Assembly (NCBI RefSeq): GCF_963082655.1
Contig: NC_081553.1
Coordinates: forward strand, 47,303,527 to 47,367,526
Reading direction: 5' to 3'
DNA: 64,000 nt
From: Stomoxys calcitrans
Taxonomy: Eukaryota; Arthropoda; Insecta; Diptera; Muscidae
In this document: one piece after another, positions 10,612 through 21,413 of the stretch
Layout of the letters: each line of letters opens with the position of its first letter
How positions within the stretch are numbered: position 1 is the stretch's first letter
The notes under the pieces: model-generated
What the model was told of the DNA's origin: nothing
Databases searched by the model: none
What the model saw: the letters and a program-made list of their open reading frames with translations, nothing else
Program-made: the position numbers and the translations under genes

Positions 10612-11858
10612 CATCGACTTCTATACGTTTGGTTCCAAACTAAACGCTCTGGGCTTTGGGGTCTACTCTAAAGATCTAGAACTGGCCATATTGAAAAGAT
10701 TACCCGACCATTGCAGTGTGTATCAAGCGGAGATACTTGCAATTAAGGAAGTGGTGAAATGGCTAAGATGTTATGTCATTACGGAAGGCCACCGTAGCTT
10801 GTCCGCCTATGACACTGAACGCCTGCATTCGAGTCTTGGCGAGACCATCAGAAAATTATATTCAGCAGGGTTTTCCCCTCCTAATGCTGGCAACATTTGT
10901 GAGGTACTATGCCATGTAAAACTTCTCTTCAAAGAGATGTCGCCCTGCGGCACTCCATTCGGACTCGGCGATAAAAAGGAGGCCCCTTATTATTGAACTT
11001 AAACTTGAATCGAACTGCACTCATTGATATGTTAGAAGTTTGGCCCTGTTCCTTAGTGGACTGTTCATGGGCAAAATTTGTAAATTGCATAATGTCATTG
11101 CGACGATTGACATAAATATCTTCTTAGACAGCCAGGCAGACATTAAATCCCTGGATAACGTATTTCTGAACTCAAAAACCGCCCTCGAATGTCGCAGATC
11201 TCTCAACGAGATGGATGAACAGTTCAAAATTCACTGGTTGCCGGGCCACAGAGATATCCCTGGGAATTGTAAAGCCAACGAGCTTGTGAGACTAGGAACA
11301 ACTTTACGCATTCCAGGGTTACTGAAATCTGTGGGTATGCTTCTAGCAACATGTAAGCAAAGTTTTCAGGACCAGGCCCGAAGGACAACGAATGATAGAT
11401 GGTCACAAAGAGGGAGCTGTGAGCATGTGGCCTAATCTAGACTTGAAGAGTTCTATCGCTTTGCTGCCATTGGCTAGAACAGACGTCTCAGTCATTGGGT
11501 CTGTCATGACAGTTCACTGTCTAATCGGAAAACATGCTGACAGACTGAAGGTTGCCAGCAGCGACTTTTGCAGAAGCTGTAGGGACATCGAAGAAGTAGA
11601 GACTATAGAGAACCTTCTGTGTGTGTGTGTCCCGCACTAGCAGTTAGAAGGAGTTCCACTTTAGGTTCTCATTCTTTGAGAACCTGTCTGATGAAGCGCA
11701 TGTGAACATTCACAAGTTATTGGGCTTTTGAAAGAGATCTGGATGGTTCAACGGTAGGAACTACAAGGTATCTTCCTTCTTCTGTTCCTGTGTTATCACA
11801 ATGGACGAAAACTTCGAAGTGAGTCTGATGGAAGACGGCCACTTAACCTTACCAAATC
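10612..11858 (+). pseudogene. LINE-b: RNase H and C-terminus, split by a SINE1
   Basis: The reading starts with an RNase H segment (GFGVYSKDLE, VYQAEILAIKEV) at 10612-10783. It is broken by a SINE1 and resumes at 11103 with NIFLDSQADIKSL and IHWLPGHRDIPGNCKANELV. The C-terminal cluster FCRSCRDIEEVETIENLLC (about 11566-11622) resembles LOA-group (Baggins/Bilbo-type) elements. In the last RNase H motif the usual A-D-E-L is A-N-E-L, so a catalytic Asp is lost. Frameshifts follow at about 11405 and 11620. The 3' end is a degenerate CTTAACCTTACC tail. Confidence 0.8.
10784..11091 (+). mobile_element. SINE1 inserted in the LINE-b RNase H region
   Basis: Its 11-bp target duplications are ATGTCATTACG (10773-10783) and ATGTCATTGCG (11092-11102). 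The element lacks about 13 bases of box A (GCAGAGGTTAGCA is missing) and ends CAAAATTTGTAAATTGCA. Removing it restores the LINE-b reading frame order, so the SINE is younger than the LINE-b copy. Confidence 0.9.
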
Positions 11859-12154
11859 GGGAGATCGGTTTATATGGAAGCTATATCTGAATCTGATTCG
11901 ATATGATCCATTTGCCAGTCCCAATGACCTACATCGATATTAAGTATCTGTGCAAAATTTTAAGCGGCTAGCTTTACGCGTTCGACCTCTATCGGGATTT
12001 CGACAGACGGACGGACATAGACGGCTAGATAGACTCAGAACGTCGAGACGATCAAGAAGGGATATATTTTATGGGGTCTTTGACGAATATTTCCAGGTGT
12101 TATAAACCGAATGAGTAGATTAGTATACCCCCATCCTATGGTGGTGGGTATAAA
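11859..12154 (+). mobile_element. DINE-1, 3' part
   Basis: It begins with a satellite A-type block (GATCGGTTTATATGGAAGC), then has the ACAGACGGACGGACATAG core, GACGATCAAGAA, and the right end CTATGGTGGTGGGTATAAAA. It lies between two LINE-b fragments. Confidence 0.75.
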
Positions 12155-12186
12155 AATGTCGGCCTTGGTTACCCCTCCTGCTAAGA

Positions 12187-12570
12187 GGTCTACTTTGCTT
12201 TGCTGTCACTGGCTAGAACAGACGTCTCAGTCATTGTGTCTGTCATGACAGTTCACTGTCTAATCGGAAAACATGCTAACAGACTGAAGGTTGCCAGCAA
12301 AGACTTTTGCAGAAGCTGTGAGGGCTTCGAAGAAGTAGAGACTATAGAACACCTTTTGTGTGTGAGTCCCGACCTAGCAGTCAAAGGAGTTCCACTTTAG
12401 CTTCTCATTTCTTTGAGAACCTATGCTGATATAGCGGATGTAAATTACTGGGCTTTTTAAAGCGATCTGGAAGACATCTTCCTTCTTCTATTCCTGTGGT
12501 ATCACAAAGGACGAAAACTTCGAGGTGAGTCTGATGGCAGACTGCCACTGAAACCTAACCTAACCTACCC
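12187..12570 (+). pseudogene. Second LINE-b 3' fragment
   Basis: Nearly the same sequence as 11460-11858 (LARTDVSVIVSVMTVHCLIGKHANRLKVAS; FCRSCEGFEEVETIEHLLC). It ends GGCAGACTGCCACTGAAACC followed by CTAACCTAAC. The better-preserved 3' tail makes this the reference for the LINE-b terminus. Confidence 0.8.
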
Positions 12571-14309
12571 CCAAAATGACCTAAATTTTAATACCTTATG
12601 AAATGTGGCATAAGGTGTAGGGTTTATATGCGAACACTGTGCAGCCTACATAGAGGGGCAAAACAGTCCAACGAATGAAATGAAGCAATTTTCATTTTCG
12701 ATGCAGCCAAGCGTATAAACAAACAAATTTTGCGCTAAATAATTTGACAATTACTCACCTTCTCTCCTGGGAGGGAGGCCATAGACATAACAATGGCTGC
12801 CATTGCTTATGCTCCTACTTCGCCTATACGGATGTGGCTGTGGCAAAGCTCTGCAATGAAAGAGGAAACATGTTGCGACCCTTAACGTTACGAAAACCAA
12901 GAGGAAGCGAAGGACAAAAATTAAATCATTTAGATTGTGTTATAGATCCTTTTAAGATAAAGTGTAAGTAATATTGGAGGGATTTTCTTTCATTTTATTT
13001 TGTCTTTGTTGTTGTTGCTTTTTTTTATCCGGAAAGGGGGGCTATAAAGCCAAGGCAAAGAGGCCAAAAAAGAACAAAACTTTGGGGAGGTATGACAATA
13101 TTCGAAAACATTTCTAGTTGCTCTTCCCTCCCACACAACAAAAAAAAAATTGCCATTACCATTACCCCCAGAAGATGCGGAGAAAACCTAGAGTATAAGC
13201 CAGACAGACGTCAGAGGTGGCTAACGAGAACGTTTAAAAGGAAATGGAGTGCTAAGGATTTTATTACAAGCCGAAAAAAGCGGGTCTAACCACAAACAAA
13301 AACAAGCAGCTGAAAAAGCTAATGGAGCTGGAAGATTAAATCGTTTTGGTAGACGTTTTTTTGAAAAAAAAAATCTAGAAAAAATAACGAGAAGAAAAAA
13401 ATTGTGAGCAAAATGCTCAAAAGTTATGCTAAAGGGGAGGAGCCAAATAATTTTGATGAGGGCAACATTTATAAAGAGCTCTGAGAAAAGGGAGGCGCAC
13501 CAGCAAGTGGAGAAGAAAAAGACTCAGAACTCAAATACTCATGATGTGAATGCTCTCCTTTGTCAGGGATGCTGGGAGATTCTGAGAGGGAGAGTTTTTT
13601 TTTGTGGTGTTTTCAATGAGTACGAGTTGCTCTATAAGGGCTGCCAAGCCATAGAGACCCACATCAGCTCTGAGTTAGTGTGTGTGTGTGTGTTAAACGA
13701 ATCGCCTGCACTTGTCTGGCTGGCCGCACTCTGTGATTTTCACTGTGAGTGAGAGAGCATTGATTTTCAAATTGGATTTTGTGTTTTTTTGTTTTTTGGT
13801 GAGGGTAGGGTAAAGTAATACGAAAAGAAAAAACAACACAAATACTCTCAACTCGATATCATCGGAACAACTTCAGAGGGTAACAACAACAACCCTTAGT
13901 TGGAGATTAGTTTTAAACAGGATTATCACCACCACAGCAGCTATCCGCAAAACGGATGTTCATGGTGTAAACAGTCGATTGGTTGACTTTCAAGTGAACA
14001 CAACAAACGGAAAAGGTGACGCTAAGCCGAAAAAGATAAAAAAAACGGTTATAACGGCAAAGAAACAAAAGAAAATCAAAGAAAACGGTAGTGAGAAAAA
14101 AAACTAAAAATCCAAAACAATGAAAGAAAATTAAGAAAAAAAAATAAATCAAAGGAAAAATTAAAGAAGAGAGAAAAAAAGTGAACTAAACATAACTGGA
14201 GAATATTTACAAAAAAAAAAAAAAAACTGTAAAAAATTAATAAAAATTCCTTAGAGTTTGAGAAAATTTCCTAAAACCCCTTATTTCACTCACCCCCCCC
14301 ACAAAAAAC
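12571..14309 (+). other. Probable slou proximal upstream and 5' UTR sequence
   Basis: Single-copy sequence directly ahead of the slou start codon. The last 500 bases are A-rich and lack ATG-rich coding structure, as expected of a fly 5' UTR. A GT run lies at about 13678-13692. No TATA box or initiator can be assigned with confidence, so transcription start is unknown. Confidence 0.5.
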
Positions 14310-15797
14310 ATGGTGATGTTACAATCACCTACAAAACCCACAACGGATACCGCCCCCCAAACTCCGGTGAATGGCTCACAGCTGAGTCCAAATTCCCAAC
14401 CGGATTCACCCAAATCGAATACTTCGCCCGAGGCCAGCAACAAAGCCAATGCAGTCAATGACAGTTTAATGAGGGCACCCTCGCCTAATGCAGGCTTAGC
14501 TTCGCCCACGGCCAAGATACCGAAATTTATTATAACGCCACAACAAAATCAACAGGCTGTGAACAATAACAACAACAACAACAACAATTCGAATAACAAC
14601 CATCTCAGCGGCATAAAAACGAATGAGGAAAGTTTGCGTTATTCCATGGAGAGATTAAAACAAATGACCGAACAACAAAGACGTTCCTCAACTCCTACTA
14701 ATGAGGAGCAGGAGGGGGAAGCCTTAACAGCTAGGCTTAATAATAATCGCCGTTCTCAATCGCCAACAGGAAATGCAACAGTTAATGCCACTCCACAGCA
14801 ACAGCAACAACAACAACAGCCCACACATCCGCCTGCTACCGCACAACAGCAACAACAGCTGAGTTTTATAAGCGCCACACCGCAACGCAAACTTTTGGAT
14901 TTAAATAGTGTACGTCAATTGGCACGTCCCGAACCTTTGCAACATCCTCATGCCGCCTTGCTGCAACAACATCCGCATTTATTGCAAAATCCCCAATTTT
15001 TGGCAGCAGCCGCTCATGCCCATCAACATCATCATCATCATCATGGTCATGGTCATGGCCATCAGCATCCTGTGTTTCATCCTCATTTGCCGACGGCTGC
15101 TGCAGTGGCAGCCACCGCATTTCATTTGAGAGCTCCCCCGGTTCTAGCACCGGCGGCTACTACCACTTTAAGTTTGCCTGGGCATACCCATCCTTCACCA
15201 GCTCATTCTCCTCTATCGCCACCTAATTCGCCTCAACATTCCACAGAACAAACGGCGGCACATTCTATAACTTTAATACCCACAACGAATGCCACGGTAT
15301 CCAGTGTTCTACCTCCTAATGCAGCTCCTCACACCAACCTGCCCCAAATGTCAAACATACCCCAAATGCCACCTTCATCACTACAACAACAACAACAGCA
15401 GCCGCATCCCGCATCAGCGGCGGGGCATTTATCATTGAGTCCCTCATCATCTTCAACCACAATATCATCGGTATCTGCGGCATCCTCTTCCCATGACATG
15501 GATTTGGAAAAACTAAAATTAGTGGCCCAGGCCCAAGCCGCTGTGGTGGCTCGTTCAGCTGCCTCACAGGCAGTCAATCTGAATGGCGCTGGCCCTGGCA
15601 TTGCCAGCCGTCCCGATTTAAGTGATTATGGTTTTAGAATACAATTGGGTGGTTTGGCTGCTGCGGCGGCGGCTGCTGCCGCCACTTCCAGACAAATTGC
15701 CGCCGCCAATTATGCGCGCAGTGATACAAGTGAGGAACTGAATGTGGATGGCAACGATGAGGAGAGCAATGATGAGGGTTCCCAGGGACCACCGTCG
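14310..15797 (+). CDS. slou: slouch (S59/NK1) homeobox protein, exon 1 coding part
   Basis: Encodes residues 1-496 of a nuclear homeodomain transcription factor that, in Drosophila, specifies muscle founder and neuronal identities. Start ATG at 14310 (AAAAAACATGG context) gives MVMLQSP and NSQPDSPKSNTSP near the N-terminus, as I remember for Drosophila slou. Conserved islands are SLRYSMERLKQM (about 109), KLLDLNSVRQLARPEPLQHP (about 194-213) with LLQNPQFLAAAA after it, LSPPNSP, and LSDYGFRIQLGGLAAAAA near residue 445, leading into SDTSEELNVDGNDEESND. Asn, Gln, His and Ala homopolymers occur between them. The exon ends in phase 0 after Ser496 at the donor TCG|GTAAGT. The homeodomain is encoded further downstream, outside the window. 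Identification rests on remembered similarity, not a search. Confidence 0.95.
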
Positions 15798-16260
15798 GTA
15801 AGTGTGATTATTTGATTATTGGTATATGGATTCAGTAGGGGAAAAATAGGTTCAATAGAGGAAATTTTTTGTGAATATGCTCGAAATCATACAAAATATT
15901 GGAAGCAAATGACTTTGGGAACTATCTTTAAATACAAAACTTCAAAAAACGTGTAAAAAGTTGGCGGTGAGTAATTTAGCACGTCGCTGGCCTGCGCCTC
16001 ATTGGCTGTAGCAGCGAAACGGAATTCCATGACGGCTATACTGTAGTGTAAATTTACAAGAGGGAACCCTGTACCCCTAAGCCACATCGCCAGAGGTTTA
16101 TAAAAAGGACAATGAAAACCCCCACCACCCCAATGCACTATGGTCCCAAGAAACTTTGGCAATAAAAGGACAATACCAAAAAGCAATTTAGTATTTGCCG
16201 ATTTGGACAACATATGGCCTACCAATCACAAATGGTTTGTGTCCAACAACACCTGTAGTT

Positions 16261-16578
16261 GCAAATTGCAAATCTTGCCCATGAACATTCCACTAAGGAA
16301 CAGCGGCAAACTTCTCACATATCAATGAGTGCTGTCCAATTCAAGTATAAGCTCAACGATAAGGGGCCTCCTTTTTATAGCCGAGTCCGAATGGCGTGCC
16401 GCAGTGCGACACCTCTTTGGAGAGAAGTTTTTACATGGCATAGTACCTCACAAATGTTGCCAGCATTAGGAGGGGAAAACCACTGCTGAACATTTTTTCT
16501 GATGGTCTCGCCAGGATTTGAACCCAGGCGTTCAGCGTCACAGGCGGACATGCTAAACTCTGCGCTATGGTGGCCTCA
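16261..16578 (-). mobile_element. SINE1, full length
   Basis: tRNA-like head at the right (box B complement at about 16515-16525) and tail at the left (TTGCAAATTGCAAATCTTGC). Short target duplication GTAGTT (16255-16260 and 16579-16584). Confidence 0.82.
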
Positions 16579-16965
16579 GTAGTTATAATTCATTATTCGA
16601 TAGGTTTATAAGTTTTTTTTTACTGTGTTATCTTGTTATTGTTTCGGTTATCGCTTGATATCGATAACTATCCAGTATGACAATAGTAAATCGCCCAGAA
16701 CATTTCACAAACAGTGGTAAGCAGGAGTTCGGAGCGCGGCAGAAGCGGGGCCGGAGCTAAAGCTGAGCGTCCCGGTTTTTGCCATAGAGGGAGTGAACTT
16801 TTTTGTATGCAAGGCGAAATGGCTTGCAACCTCAATCCCGCTCCCGCCACTCTGACCCCCATTAGGCTCCAGCCATGCTCTGCTTCAAATCCCCGGGGGT
16901 AAGCTTCTCACATATCAATGAGTGCTGTCCGATTCAAGTTTTAGCTGAATGATAATGATCCGAAC
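16579..16965. other. Unassigned intronic sequence with a SINE1 scrap
   Basis: 16700-16900 is unusually GC-rich for the region (CGGGGCCGGAGC, CGCTCCCGCC) with no recognised family. 16902-16955 matches the SINE1 body on the minus strand (TTCTCACATATCAATGAGTG). Confidence 0.4.
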
Positions 16966-17215
16966 AGTGCACAGTGGGATAAATTGAAAAAAAAAAAACT
17001 TTTCAAAAATCTGCCTTTTGAGAACGGATAGGGATAAATCCTTGAAATAAGAAATTGTCAGAGCTGAGATGATACCGAGATCATGTGCAATGTTTCAAGG
17101 CCCTAGGTGATCCGGGCGCCTCTTGGCAGGGCCTAAAGTTAGTCACAGCGGCATTTCGAAAATTTTTTGATGCTACAAATCTTCATTTGAGGTCCCATTC
17201 CCAACTATTTTTATT
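16966..17215 (+). repeat. Element X, best copy
   Basis: Starts CACAGTGGGATAAATTG, includes CTAGGTGATCCGGGCGCC and AAAGTTAGTCAC, and ends T-rich. No ORF. Terminal inverted repeats are not clear, so the class is open. Confidence 0.5.
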
Positions 17216-18370
17216 GGTCTTTTTGGTAGCCATATCCAAAGATGGACAGATCTGAACCATATACGACACGGATGTCGAATAGCCTAAGTTGAAGTCACAG
17301 TGTCACCTTTCACCGAAATCGGATAATGAATTCGTATTTTATGGGGCCAAGACTTTAAATGGAAAGATCGGTCTATACGGCGCTATATACAAAACGGGAC
17401 CGATCTAAGCCAAATTGAGGGACAATGTTGGAGCACAACCCACTGTCCTAAATTTCAGCGTAATCGGACGAAAAAATGCGCCATTTATGGCCCCACGACC
17501 TTAAATCGAGATATCCATCTATATGGCAGCTATATCCAAATCTGGACCTCGATGGGCCTAACACAACTCACTGTCTTAAATTTCATCGAAATCGGAAAAA
17601 ATGAGTCATTTATGAGCCCATGACCATAAACCTAGAGATCGGTCTATATGGCAGCTATACCCAAAGCTGAACCGACCTAGGCCAAAATGGGAAAAAGATG
17701 TTAAAGGGCCTAATGCAACTCACTGTCCCAAGTTTCGGCGACATCGGATAATAAATGCATCTTTTATGGGCTCAAGACGAGAGATCGGTCTATATGGCAG
17801 GTACATTCAAATCTGGATCTATCTGGACCGTCTTCAAAAAGGATATCGAGGATAACACAACTCACTGTTTTAAATTTCAGCGACATTGGACAAAAAATGC
17901 CCCTTTTGTGGACCCAAGTCCTTAAATCGAGATATCGGACTATATGGCAGCTATATCCAATTTTAGACCGATTCAGGCCAAATTGAAAAAAAAAACATGT
18001 CGAAGAGACTGACACAACTCACTGTCCCAAATTTCAGTGAAATCGGACAATAAATACGCCTTTTATGGCCTCAAGAGTTTAAATCGAGAGATCGGAATAT
18101 ATATGACAGCTATATCCAAATCTGGACCGATCTGGGCCAAATCAAAGAAGGATGTCGAAGTGACTAACACATGTCATGTCCCAATTTTTGGCAAAATCGG
18201 ACAATAAAGGAGGCTTTTATGGGCCTAAGACCCTAAATCGGCAGATCGGTCTATATGTGGGCTATATCAAGATGTAGCCCGCTTTAGCCCATCTTCGAAC
18301 TTAATCTGCCTATGAACATTGAAAAAATCTGGACAAGGTTCCAGCTCAATAGCTCTATTTTTTAAAACTG
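17216..18370 (+). repeat. DINE-associated satellite B array
   Basis: Six or seven units of about 150 bp, each with TTTATGGGCCCAAGACC-like, AATCGAGAGATCGGTCTATA, GGCAGCTATATCCAAATC, and ACACAACTCACTGTCCCAA blocks. Units are diverged, including indels. Confidence 0.75.
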
Positions 18371-19020
18371 TAGCTTGATTTCAACAGATAGACGGGCAGA
18401 AATCTAGCCGCTTGAAATTTTGCACAGATACGTAATACTGGTTTATGTCGTAGGGGATTGATCGGTTCAGATTTGGATATAGCTCTCATGTAACCGATCT
18501 CCCGATTTGACTTCTTGAGCCCTTACAAGCCGAAATTTTTGTCCGATTTGGCTGAAATTGTGCACATTATTTTCTGTTATGACTACCAACAACTTTGCTA
18601 AGTATGGTCCAAATCAGTCTATAACCTGATATAGCTCCCATATAAACCAATCTCTCGATTTGACTTCTTGAGCCCCTGGAAGCCGCAAATTTTGTCCGAT
18701 TTGGCTGAAATTTCACATGCGGTGTTCTGTAGTTTTCTGTCCTGTATTCCATCAACTGTGCCAAGTATGATCCAAATCGGTCTATAACCTGATATAGCTC
18801 CCATAAAAACCGATCTCCCGATTTGACTATTATTGTCCGATTTGGGTGAACTTTTGCATGCGGTATTCTGTGACGGCATCCAACAACTGTGCCAAGCACA
18901 GTCCAAATCGGTCTATAACCTGATATAGCTTCCATATAAACCGGCCTCTCGATCATCCTTGTTCGGTTCCTAGAAACTTTAATTTTTGCTGGTTTGACAG
19001 AAGTTAGAGGTATGTAGAAT
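18371..19020 (-). repeat. DINE-associated satellite A array
   Basis: Three to four units of about 145 bp with CCATATAAACCGATCTCCCG, TTTGACTTCTTGAGCCC and TCCGATTTGGCTGAAATTTT, read in the orientation opposite to the preceding satellite B array. Confidence 0.7.
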
Positions 19021-19044
19021 ACATTTTTGCTATTCAACTAAATT

Positions 19045-19575
19045 CATTATACCCTACCCCACTACTGTGGTATTATAACGTAGTGCATTTGTTTGTAATA
19101 GCCAGAAGTAAGAGAGATAGAATCATTGATAAGTATACGGATCGACTCAGAATCAATTTCTGATTCCATTTAGCTATGTTAGTCTGTCTGTCCATGTTAA
19201 TTTGTGAACAAAGTACGCAGTCCGTCTTAAAATTTGATACAGGTTTGGTTTTTCGACCTAAAGACGAAGCCTATAGAAAGTGGTAAAAATCGGTATGTTC
19301 GTCCGATTTGCAGTAATAATGCAATAAAATGGTCATTTGTCAACCGACTCTCCCGAGAATTGGCAGGACAGATAATTTCTCTTGACTCTCAACATTAATG
19401 GTGAATTTCATGGAAATCGGTTCAGATTTAGATATAGCTCTCCTGTATCTCTTGATTTTATCTTCTAGGGTAACAGCAAGCGCATTTATTGAGCAATCTT
19501 GCCAAAATTTTCGATTTCCTTGATGACTACCACAATATCCGAGAAGTTTGTTTTGTCAACCGTAGTTATTACAGT
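19045..19575 (-). mobile_element. DINE-2 copy, 5' incomplete
   Basis: Left boundary TATACCCTACCCCACTACTG with ATTTGTTTGTAATAGCCAGAAG after it, then the TAGTCTGTCTGTCCATGTTA core. This is the reverse of the end seen at 1010-1107. Confidence 0.65.
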
Positions 19576-19589
19576 TACAGGAAAGTAAA

Positions 19590-19709
19590 AAAAAAACTTT
19601 ATAGTTTTTAGAGCGCACAACAAGCCGATTACTGGCTTAGATGTATGTCCATAGTGGCATGAGGCGGATTAATATCTACACCCTCTTTTCAACCTAACCT
19701 AACCTAACC
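19590..19709 (+). mobile_element. LINE-a 3' end, 5' truncated to about 120 bp
   Basis: Only the last part of the LINE-a 3' UTR is present (TTTATAGTTTTTAGAGCGCA, GATTACTGGCTTAGATG), ending CCTAACCTAACCTAACCC. A dead-on-arrival insertion. Confidence 0.85.
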
Positions 19710-19729
19710 CTAAAAAAACACATAAATTT

Positions 19730-20300
19730 CTCAAAAAAATGCATGAAATCTTTATTGGAATTGATAGTACGGTTCATAGAAATTCATGTTTGAAGATTAT
19801 TTCATGCAAATGAACCATTTGAGGCGCTGTCACGGTGATTGCGCCTCAAATGGTCCATCCGCTTCGTCCAATTTTTGATTTTGATCTTCCCAACATTTCG
19901 GCCGGTATCTCACGAATAAATGCTTCAATGTTGTCTTCCAATGCCAAGGGAGCTTGTCAGTATAGACAAGAGCTTTAACATAGTCCCACAAAAAAAGTCT
20001 AAAGCCGTTAAATCTCACGATCTAGGCGGCCAATTGACCGGTCCCGAATATGAAATGAAATGTTCACTAAACACGCCTCTCAATAAGACCATTGTTACGC
20101 GTGCTGTATGGCATGTGGCACCGTCTTGTTAAAACCACATGTCATGCAAGTCAAACTCTTGCATTTTGGGCAAGAAAAAAAGTCGGATATCATCTCACGA
20201 TAGCGCTCATCTTTCACAGTTATGTTACGATTCGCAACATCTTTGAAGAAGTACAGCCCAATGATGCCACCAGCCCATAAACCGCACAGAAACTTTGAAT
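19730..20300 (-). pseudogene. Tc1/mariner-superfamily transposase remnant, C-terminal half
   Basis: On the minus strand: WCGLWAGGIIGPYF-type block near 20250-20290, PHDMW-like and QDGATCH-like blocks about 20105-20160, then LWDYVKALVYTDK and CWEDQNQKLDE. This order fits an IS630/Tc1/mariner transposase common in insects. Frameshifts and stops throughout. It is disrupted on its right by a DINE scrap. Confidence 0.65.
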
Positions 20301-20301
20301 T

Positions 20302-20400
20302 TTGTTATACCCTCCACCATAGAATGGGTTATTCTAATTTCGTCATTCTGTTTGTAACTCCTCGAAATATTCCTCTATGATCCCATAAGGTGTATAATTT
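20302..20400 (-). mobile_element. DINE-1 terminal scrap
   Basis: TTATACCCTCCACCATAGAA followed by TTCGTCATTCTGTTTGTAAC and TCGAAATATTCC, the minus-strand terminus of DINE-1. It sits between two repeated pieces of the same transposase sequence (20247-20290 and 20402-20446). Confidence 0.7.
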
Positions 20401-20401
20401 T

Positions 20402-21035
20402 TGAGGAAGTGCGGTCCAATGATGCCACCAGAACATAAACCGCACCAAACAATGACTTTTTCTGAATGCATTGGTACCTCTTGCAATGCTTATGGCTGAA
20501 CTTAACTCCTAAATCGACAATTCTGCTTATTTACGTACCCATTGAGCCAAAAATGAGCTTCGCCGCTGGAGAAGATGTAGGGCGCGATGAACTTTCTTAA
20601 CAGAGCACTCATTTTTGATAATAAAATTCAATAATTTGCAAGCGTTGTTCGTTTGTAAGACGATTCATGACAAAATTATAGACCAAACTGATAGCGAAAC
20701 AAAACAAGAAAAGAGCATGAGCTGTTTAAACCAGTCTTGCCAAAAAGATAATACCTACCTAAAAAAATCATCCTTTTTATGCTCGAAATTTGAAACGGAT
20801 TGTTTAATAACCCATCTGAAACCATCCGCCGAGTTACATCAAAATTTGTTCATGGTTAAATTATAGACCAAACTAAAGATATTACACAGTAAAACAAAAC
20901 ACGAAACGTGCTCGAGCTGTTTAAACCAGTCTTGCCAAAAAGATATTACCTAAAAAAATCACCCTTTTTATGCTCGAAATTTGAAACGGATTGTTTAATA
21001 ACCCATCTGAAACCATCCGCCGAGTTGAATCGAAA
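20402..21035 (-). pseudogene. Transposase remnant, N-terminal side, with duplicated terminus
   Basis: 20402-20660 continues the transposase. 20661-20845 and 20846-21035 are two similar copies of the element's terminal region, each with GAGCTGTTTAAACCAGTCTT, CCAAAAAGATA and AACCCATCTGAAACCATCCG. Confidence 0.6.
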
Positions 21036-21195
21036 CGGGTTAAGAATAAGATCTAGTTCCCACTGTGTACTGTAGGGTAGGTGTAGGGTATTATACACTT
21101 GGCACCGTCCGACATAGAAATGTCCACTTCCCACAAATGTCGAAAAGTATTTGGAAATAGCTGTCATATCAGGGTAGGTAGTCATAGGGTAGGGG

Positions 21196-21413
21196 TCACC
21201 GTAGCGCAGAGGTTAGCATGTCCGCCTATCCAGGGGAGACCATCAGAAAAAATTTTCAGTGGTGGTGTCGCACTGCGGCACGCTGTTCGGACTCGGCTAT
21301 AAAAAGGAGGCCCCTTATCATTGAGCTTCAAAACTTGAATCGGACTGCACTCATTGATATGTGAGAAGTTCGTCCCTGTTCCTTCGTGGAATGTTCATGG
21401 GTAAAATTTGCAT
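21196..21413 (+). mobile_element. SINE1 with internal deletion
   Basis: Head ACCGTAGCGCAGAGGTTAGC is intact, but about 30 bases containing box B and part of the body are missing. The tail GGGTAAAATTTGCA abuts a DINE. Confidence 0.8.

Noticed and set aside
19692..19709. TTAGG-type insect telomere repeat (CCTAACCTAACC)
   Set aside because: It is the 3' tail of LINE-a, LINE-b and SINE2, short and next to their 3' UTRs; flies of this group do not use TTAGG telomeres.
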